Below are positions 54,498-62,200 of a stretch of 64,000 bases of DNA, piece after piece. The notes under the pieces were generated by a model, which searched no databases, had not been told where the DNA came from, and was given only the letters and a program-made list of their open reading frames with translations. Origin of the DNA: Pleodorina starrii (Eukaryota; Chlorophyta; Chlorophyceae; Chlamydomonadales; Volvocaceae). The first letter of the stretch is position 1. The number at the start of each line of letters is the position of its first letter. The position numbers were made by a program, and so were the translations under genes. The stretch covers positions 4,529,501 to 4,593,500 of the forward strand of contig BRXU01000005.1 in the NCBI GenBank assembly GCA_030267565.1, given 5' to 3'.

Positions 54498-55209
54498 CAG
54501 CACCTGCGACTTCACCAACAGGCTGCGCGCTTCACGCTTTCCTTTAGGAAATTTTGCTTCTTCTCGTTTGGTTGCTACAGCGGCGCGACCTGCGGCAACG
54601 GCGGCTTTCTCCCAGCGGACCGGCGACTCCAGGACTCGGCGCTCCAATCAGGGCGCACAGCGCGCCTACTCTCTTTGTTCTTCTCCTTCTTCTTTTCGTG
54701 GAACTGGGCGGGCGGCTTGCGCGTCTTCTCGGAGTGCGCACTCGGCGACCGCAGCAATCATCCTCGTGCTTCCAGCTTGACGCGGCGCCAGGCCGGGCGC
54801 TGCGAAAGCTTGCAGCTAAGCCTATTTTTGGTGACGTTTTCTCGGGCGTCTTGCGCGGTGGGCCTTCCGGTAGCTCGTGGTGGACGACATCGTGGAGCTG
54901 TGGTGCTGGACGACTTCCGTGGAGCCCGCGCCTGGAGCCTAGCGGCCTGTGGAGTCTCCTCTGACATCTTCAGGCCTGGCGGTCGGTTTCTGGCAGGGCC
55001 AGGGGTTGGTTTCTTCCGTGCGGGGTGCTGCTGGTTGGTGTCTTGGCTGCCCGGCGAGGGGTTCTTCCTCTGCCTGCTTTGGGTGCCTTGTCCTCGGTGG
55101 AGTGAGGCTTGCTCTTGTTGTGTAGGTGGGTGCTGCTTCGCGCCTGAGGTGCCCTGTGGGTGCAGGGGTGGGCTTCGGGGTGCAGGTGGGGTGCTTTGTC
55201 TGTGCGGTG
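54498..55209 (+). mobile_element. LINE-A 5' UTR fragment (plus strand)
   Basis: Its sequence corresponds to the 5' UTR of copies Y and P in opposite orientation, with several differences. It lacks the CGCAG-plus-A mini-insertion, giving the empty site near 54820. It stops at 55209 at a poly(T) run. Small open frames here are not supported as genes. Confidence 0.75.
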
Positions 55210-55374
55210 TTTTTTTTTTTTTTTAGGCGTTGCTTGGCTTTTTCTCTCTCCTTGGCTCCTTGCGGTGGTTTTTTGGGCTTCTTGCCAGGCTGTTGCGGCT
55301 TGCCGGTCTTGCTCGGCTTGCCCGTTGGGCTTCGCTTTCCCAGTCCTTGTAACGTCCCTCGCAGAAAAAAAAAA
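55210..55374 (+). mobile_element. LINE-A 3'-end fragment with tail, preceded by poly(T)
   Basis: T15 at 55210-55224 is followed by the last 140 bp of LINE-A in plus orientation and A10 (55365-55374). The T run before it has no obvious element of its own. Confidence 0.78.
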
Positions 55375-55725
55375 GGAGCCATCGGACGTGAGCAGGTGCA
55401 GCCAGCGCTGTGTGTGCTGACCGAAGCCCATGGCCTCGGCCACCCGGTAGAGCCAGGGGCGATGAACCCGGTCGTAGGCCTTCTCGATGTCGAGTATGAT
55501 GAGGGCTGCTGGTTGCTGCGAGTGCCGCACCCACTCCGCCAGGGCCAGGTGGTAAAGGGTGTTGTCCCGGATGTCACGGCCGCTGACGAAGGCAGTCTGC
55601 AGCGGGTCTATCAGGTAGTCCAGTGCCGGCTGGAGGCGATTGCTGACGGCCTTGCAGACAAGCTTGTAGTCGCATTGGAGCAGGGTGATGGGCCGGTAGC
55701 TGCTCAGGCTGGGCCGGGGCAGGCC
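55375..55725 (-). pseudogene. LINE-A RT fragment, minus strand
   Basis: ORF2 sequence from LPRPSLSSYRPITLLQ through DIRDNTLYHL and LDIEKAYDRV to LLTSDGS. The left edge has the same GGAGCCAT joint to a LINE-A tail as at 22553. Confidence 0.8.
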
Positions 55726-56149
55726 TTTTTTTTTTTAATTCCGGAGGAACCCCGACTCGGGACATGGGACACACATGTTGTCTGGCGGCTCCACTGATGC
55801 TGCCACTTCGGCTGAGTAGCTAGCGTGCCAGGCTTCTGGGCGACTCCAAGGGCCAGCTGGATGGTGCTGATGACTGTATGATGAGTCTTGTAAACCTCCG
55901 GACGCGACAGGGACAGGGGTGGGCACCCTCTTTTCTCATCACACCCCGGGTAATGGTCACTGACTGGTTTTGATCCCGGGATCCCGGGGGGAATTGCAAG
56001 GTTTCCCTGTTGCCAGCCAATGAACCATTGCCTGCTTCTGTGGGGCGCAGGTAACTTCCAAATGTCCTTGATGGGACTTAACCCGGGTCACCCGGGCCGA
56101 AAGATGTGCCTTAACTTTCGGTGTAGAACTTAACTTTCGGTGTAGAACT
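55726..56149 (-). mobile_element. SINE copy S10, full length with duplicated 5' end
   Basis: T11 starts at 55726. The head is present and the last 20 bp (TTAACTTTCGGTGTAGAAC) occurs twice in tandem, ending at 56149. A T run and about 13 bp of unmatched sequence (56159-56171) follow. Confidence 0.85.
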
Positions 56150-56171
56150 TTTTTTTTTACCTCTCGACCTC

Positions 56172-56695
56172 GACCATGAAGGCGTCGAGGTCGAGATGGC
56201 CGACACCGCCACAGTCGTGATCCTGGCAGGCGATCTCCGGGCCAGGCTTCAGCAGGGCCCGTCCGTGGCACACCAGGGACGCGTCTTCCTCCAGGAGCGA
56301 CCAGGCCACAAAGCCGTCGATATGCTTGCGGAGGGCCGCCAGCTGGGGTGGGGTGGGGCGGATGATGGAGAGGTGGTATGCCAGGGTGTTTCCCAGCACC
56401 TGTTTGGCCACATGCACCCTGCCCACGAGGCTGAGGCCGTGTCGCCGCCACACATGGCCGAGACGCTGGACCCGCTGAATTCTGCTGGTGTAGCAGAGCC
56501 GCGCGGCCTCCGCCGGGTCCAGAGTGAGAGGGATTCCCAGGTGGCGTGGGGGTTCCGCACCCGGAGTCGGGAAACTCGCACCGGTTGCGGCGTTGGGCCC
56601 CACCACCGGCGCGTGGGTGCCCAGCACCATCCCCTTCCCCTTGCTGGCATTGACCCGTGCGTTGCTGGCCCTGCAGAACAGCTGGACTGCCGCGT
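56172..56695 (-). pseudogene. LINE-A ORF2 fragment after the catalytic motif
   Basis: Minus-strand ORF2 sequence from AAVQLFCRASNARVNAS to CGGVGHLDLDAFMV. Both ends are cut by poly(T) runs or filler. Confidence 0.8.
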
Positions 56696-56805
56696 TTTTT
56701 TTTTTTTTTTTTTGATGACTGTATGATGAGTCTTGTAAACCTCCGGACAGGACAGGGACAGGGGTGGGCACCCTCCTTTCTCATCACGCCCCGGGTAATG
56801 GGCAC
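56696..56805 (-). mobile_element. SINE copy S11, truncated at both ends
   Basis: T18 at 56696-56713 directly joins an internal SINE position (CATCATACAGTCATC on the minus strand). About 145 bp of the SINE 3' end is therefore missing although a tail is present. The left part of the SINE is also missing. Confidence 0.75.
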
Positions 56806-57100
56806 TGCGGCTTTTGTGGCTCTGGGAGGCGGTTTCGGTGGTGCGGGGTTCTCTTCGGGCGTGCTGTGGGTTTTCTGTTTTCTCTGGTGCTCCCCGGTGG
56901 GGGGGGGCTCGTTTTGCCCTGGTTCGCTGCGGCGGTTGCCCGGTTTTGTTTGTTGTTCCTGTTGCTGTCGCCCAGGGTGTAGGGTTCGCCCCTTGGCTGT
57001 TGAGGTTGTGCAGGTTGTGGTTGTGTTGTCGCTGTGGTCGCTGTTGGGGCCTTTGCCCATCCCTGGGGCTTGTCTCCGGTGACGGGCCCTGTTGACCATT
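56806..57100 (+). mobile_element. LINE-A 3' UTR fragment
   Basis: Plus-strand 3' UTR sequence from GCGGCTTTTGTGGC to GGGCCCTGTTG. It ends before the minisatellite, at SINE S12. Confidence 0.78.
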
Positions 57101-57343
57101 TTTTTTTCAATGACCATTACCCGGGGTGTGATGAGAAAGGAGGGTGCCCACCCCTGTCCCTGTCCTGTCCGGAGGTTTACAAGACTCATCATACAGTCAT
57201 CAGCACCGTCCAGCTGGCCCGTGGAGTCGCCCAGAAGCCTGGCACGCTAGCTACTCAGCAGAAGTGGCAGCATCAGTGGAGCCGCCAGACAACATGTGTG
57301 TCCCATGTCCCGAGTCCGGGTTCCTCCGGAATTCAAAAAAAAA
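57101..57343 (+). mobile_element. SINE copy S12, 5'-truncated
   Basis: After a short T8 run, the 3' 230 bp of the SINE is present, ending ATTC and A9 (57335-57343). It abuts ORF2 sequence. An ATG inside it (57294) happens to be in frame with the downstream long ORF. Confidence 0.82.
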
Positions 57344-59276
57344 GCCCCTCGCCCAGCTCGCACAGCCCGGCCAGCAGCCATGGAAGCAGATCATGCGGGG
57401 TCTGCTCGACGAGTACAGGCCGGATGGGACCACTGGGTGGGGCTGGGTGTATGGCACGGCGGAACCGCCCCCCAGCCTGCCTACGTTCATTGCCAGCCTG
57501 GTGCAGTCCTACCGCTCTTCGCTCCCGTCCCGACTGGCCTACCCAGAGACCACGGACGCGCGTGCCATCCTGCATGAGCCCCTGTTCTTCAATGCAGCCC
57601 TGCGTGACCCCGCCACCGACCAGCCCTTCACCCCGCCGGCTGGGACCGCCCACCTGGGACCCCGCACCCTGGCCGAGCTCCGTGCAGCGTCGCCCATGAC
57701 CCAGCACGAACCCCTCATGCAGGCGGTCCTTGGGGCCATCCCAGCCGACTGGCGGAGACTGCTGCCAGCCGACCCCCTGGACCCCGAACTGCCGCCGGCG
57801 CCCGACTGGCTCCTGTCGCCCGATGGCAGCCGGGTAAGCAGCCCTACGGGAATCTTGTGGGCCGTCCTGCCCAACGGCCGCTTGGTGCCCCCAGACAGCG
57901 AGCAGGCCGGAGCAGCAGGGGACGCCGACTGGCCTGCAGCCTGCGTGCTGCCGGGCCGCAAGCCGCGCCGACACTGGACCTTAGAGGACCATCAGCGATA
58001 CAACGAGGCGCCCCCGGCCCAACGCGCCTCCTCATGGCCAGTGGAATACCAGCTACTGGGGCTTTGGGACTCGGTCCAGTGCTACCCCCTCAGCCACGGC
58101 CACGGCGTGCTGCCCCTCATCCACTACACAGTGAGTGAGGTGCTTGGCCACCTCACCGCCTGCGGTCACAGCTGGGGCCGGGACCAGGACACGGGGCCCC
58201 TCATGCCTGCGGCGTGGCCCGAGCAGCCGCACAGCCAGCTACAGCAACAGGAGGCCCGCTGGCACCAACATTGGCTGGCTCAGCAAGCGCCCAGCCGCAG
58301 CCGGTGGTTTGCCATGAACCCCACACCCAGCCCCGGCTGGATGCGGCCCCGATCCTCCCCCCCATCACTGCCCTCGGCTGCTGCAAGCCCGGTCAGCCAG
58401 CCTGGCAGCCGCCATGTGGCACCGCACCAGCAGGACCCCGGTGCTGCCGCCGGACCGTCGGCACCCGCCGGGCCGGCCCCGGAGGTAGACCAGGCAGCGG
58501 ATGGCCTGGCTGGCATGTCTCCCCTCGACCGCCGGCGGGCCTGGCAGCGGCTGTGGGACTGCCCCGCAAGCAACCGGGCCAAGGCGCTAGCCTGGCGGCT
58601 GCACCATGGACGGCTCCCGTGCGGGGTGTACCTGGCCTCCAAAGGTCAGCCGCAGCATGCCCACTGCCCTGCTCCTAGCTGCTCGGTGGACGGCAGCCTG
58701 CATGTCGCCAACCTGACCCACGTCTTCTTGGAGTGCGGGGCTTACACCGCAGCTCGGGTTTGGCTGGCAGAGCTGTGGTCGGCAGTCTCCGGGACCGCGG
58801 ACTTGCCCTTCAGCCAGCCGGCTGTGCTACTGGGGGACTGGCCGGGAGGGTGGCCGGCCTACCCCACCAGCCCTGGGCTGCAGCTGCTGTGGGCAGCCCT
58901 TCGAGCCACTTGGCTGTGGGCGGTCTGGGGCCACTACCACCGGGCGGAGCCTGATGACCATCCGTCGGCCACGGTGGTGGGCTGCGTCATTGGGGAGCTG
59001 CAGCGTCTCATGAGGGCTCATTTCAGCATGGCGGCGCTCTCCGAGGACACTCTGGCGGGGCTGCCCCGGGGCCACATCACAGCGCAGCTGAAGCCCGGCC
59101 GGTTGGATGCCTTCGAAGCCTCCTGGGCGCATGAAGGCGTCCTCTGCTCCGTACAGCGGGTGGCTGGCAGCAGCCCGTGTCTGCAGGTTCATCTGTCCCG
59201 GGTGGCCCCGGTCCCAGCACCTCAGGCATCCGCCGGGGGCACCCAGGCAGCACAGCAGGTCTCCCCGACCGGGTCT
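57342..59276 (+). pseudogene. LINE-A ORF2 C-terminal half, in frame with LINE-B
   Basis: This is C-terminal ORF2 from KPLAQLAQPGQQPW through the Cys/His cluster (near 58665-58737) to APQASAGGTQAAQQVSPTGS, with no stop or frameshift. Similarity to other LINE-A copies ends near 59277, just before where the family stop codon would be. The frame then continues into LINE-B. The RT domain is absent, so it has no catalytic function of its own. Confidence 0.85.
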
Positions 59277-62200
59277 CCGGAACGGGATGCAGCACGTCCA
59301 CGCCCACGCAAGCGCCCAGCGGAAAGCTCCCCCCCTCCGCAGTCCCGCCCTAAACCAAAAACAGGACCTCAGCAACAACACATGACGAAATACGCCCACC
59401 CCAAAAAGCCAAAGACGGACACCCCCGCCGCACCTGCCAAGGCGCCAGCGCAGACCGCCAGCGAGCCACCCCCCGCCGCACCCGGAGCACCGCCGATAGG
59501 CTATCTCAAACTCGTTACGATGAACACGCGAGGCCTGCAAGGGCACCGCGAGGGTATTTTGCGCCTAGTCGACGACCACAAGCCAGATGTGCTGGTGCTC
59601 ACCGAAACCAAGCTAAGCGCCCACCATCGGCGCGCTATTGCAAGCATGAAGCACAGCATGCAGCCCTATCAGACCTACCAGAGCAACCGCCCGCATGTCG
59701 CCGACCGCGCCAATCGGGAAGCAGGCGTCCTGATCGGAGTGGCGGAGCGCTTCAGTAGACAGGGCAGCGCCACCGCAGAACCTATACCCACTGAACTGGA
59801 AGGGTACATAGGGCATGTGCGTATAGCCCCCCCGGCCAGCTCCGCCCTCCACATCATAGGGGTGTACTGCCCATCCGACTCCACCGCACGGCAGAGAATA
59901 TACGAATATGGGCGAGCGGCCTCGGCGCACGCCAAAGCGAAGGGTGAACACCTGGTCATGGCGGGCGACTGGAACGCCGTGCTCAAAGCGAGTGACCGGT
60001 CGACAGGCATCTGCAACTCGGACGACAGGGCACACAGATGCTTCTCGACGGACAACGACCTACAACCAGTAGACACCAGGCGACGAGAATACACCTACAC
60101 GCAGACGCAACTCGGACTCGACACCCACCTGAGCCGCATCGACGACGTCCTCCTTGCTCCCCAAACCACCGCCGCTGTGGCCAAGGAGGGCAATGCATAC
60201 GAACAAGTGTACGATTGTGGAGGCAACTTCGACCACCGACCGCTGTGTACCCTCCTTCCCCTAGCGGGACTCCGCCTCTTCCCTGCCCCCGCTGCCCAGG
60301 CCCCCACAGACCTGAACCCCAGCTCATGGAGCCGCATCCAGCTGCCCATCCTCAAAGAAAGCAAAGGCAAAGCACGCATGGAAATGGAGGCGACACTCAC
60401 GGGCGCAATTACCCACCTGCTGGACGCTCTCCGCCCCGCGCACGAGACCATAGCAGCCGCCTCCACCCAAATGGAGCGCGCCGCGGGCAAGGACCAGGCG
60501 CGGATGATCCTTGGCCACCTGCGCAATCACGAGGCCGTGCAAGCCACGAATGTCACTTCCCTAAGCCAAGAGCTTGGGACGCTCATGCTGCAATGCCTCG
60601 GCATCCTCGAAAGTCACTGCCAACAAAAACCCCCCCGCTCAGGGAGACTGCACGCGCGCCGGGGCATTGGCAGGCGCCTCACCCGTTTGCATGATGAACA
60701 CAAAGCACTGAAACGCGACCTCACGCAAGCACTACACCCGCCGGGGGCCCCCCCCAACCCGACGAAAGCGACCCAACAACCCCCATCACGGCACCCCCAG
60801 GAGGCAACGCCGGTCCCGAAAGCCACAGATCAGACCCCCGACCCACCTGAAACTGGTACCACCCGCCAAACACAAGGCCAGGGGGACCCATGGGACAACC
60901 TTGAAACCCGCGACCTGCGCACCGCGATCCGGAGCAAGGGGGACGAAATCAGGAAGGTGGTTAATGAGACGCGCAAACTGCACATGTGCAGAGCAAGCAG
61001 GCGGCTCCAACGCCTTCTCACAAAGAAGCCAAAGCAGGCGCACAGGCAAATCCTGGAGCCTGACGATCAACCGCGAGGTATCGCGGCTATACGCCACCCC
61101 GAGGACGGGCACCTGTGCACGGATTCCGAAGGCATTCTCGACGCGCTACACACACACTTCGCCCTCCTAGCCAAGCCAGTCTCCGGTCCCCGCACAGGCA
61201 AATACCTCCCAGGCGAGGCCCCACGCAATTACCCCTGGGAAGAGGCTGGGGCCCCTGACCCACTCAGACAAGGCCTTGCACGCTGGGACGGCGCACCCCC
61301 GTCCCTCCTCCCCGGAATCCTCGACCCATGCAACTTTCGCACCTGCCTAGGCCACCTCGCCCGCAACAAAGCCCCCGGGCCGGACGGCCTGCCCAATGAA
61401 CTCCTCCAAACCCTTCCAGACGACCTCCAGACCGCAATACACCACCTGATCACCGTAATGTGGGTCAAAGCCGAAATACCCCCCCACTGGACACAATCCG
61501 ACACGGTACTCATCCCCAAGAAAGGAGACCCACTTCTTATTAAGAACAAACGCCCGATCGCCCTGGCCAACACCCTCTACAAGCTGTACACCAGCCACAT
61601 CACGCTAAACATCGTAACTTACAGCGAGCAAGCACACATCTTTACCGAGGCCCAGGAAGGGTACCTCCGGCAGCGCAACACAGAACGGCAAATCCAGAAC
61701 GTGCTGCACGCTATCGAAGACGCGGGCCTTACCGGGCGCGACCTGTTCCTCCTTTATATCGATTTCACATCCGCGTTCAACACCATCGATCATGATAAAC
61801 TGCTTATGATCATGTACGACCTGGGCTACCCAGATGACCTCATCGAGGTGGTTGCAAACCTGTACTCGCACGCCGCGACACGCATACGAACCGAGCACGG
61901 ATGCACTGCGAACATTGCGATCGAGCGCGGAACGATCCAGGGAGACACGCTGTCACCCGTCCTGTTCATTATCTACATGGAACCCCTCCTACGATGGCTG
62001 CACAGCGGCGGCAGGGGGTACCGATATGGCTGCCTCCGGGCGGAAGAAAACGATCGCCATCACTTCAGCTCGGGGGCGTTCGCTGACGACCTAGTTATCC
62101 TTACGAACGCGGTATCGGATCTGCGGCTCCAATGCTCAAAAATTGAACGGTATGCGAGGTGGGGGGCCCTCAAGGTCAACGTGAGCAAGTGCCAGATACA

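Noticed and set aside
54540..54800. Possible small host gene with a Phe/Ser-rich product
   Set aside because: The same sequence is the 5' UTR of LINE-A copies Y and P, and the reading frames are not conserved between copies.
60038..60694. Second plus-strand frame and several minus-strand frames in LINE-B
   Set aside because: They overlap the continuous EN-RT frame, which has ordered catalytic motifs. The alternatives have none.
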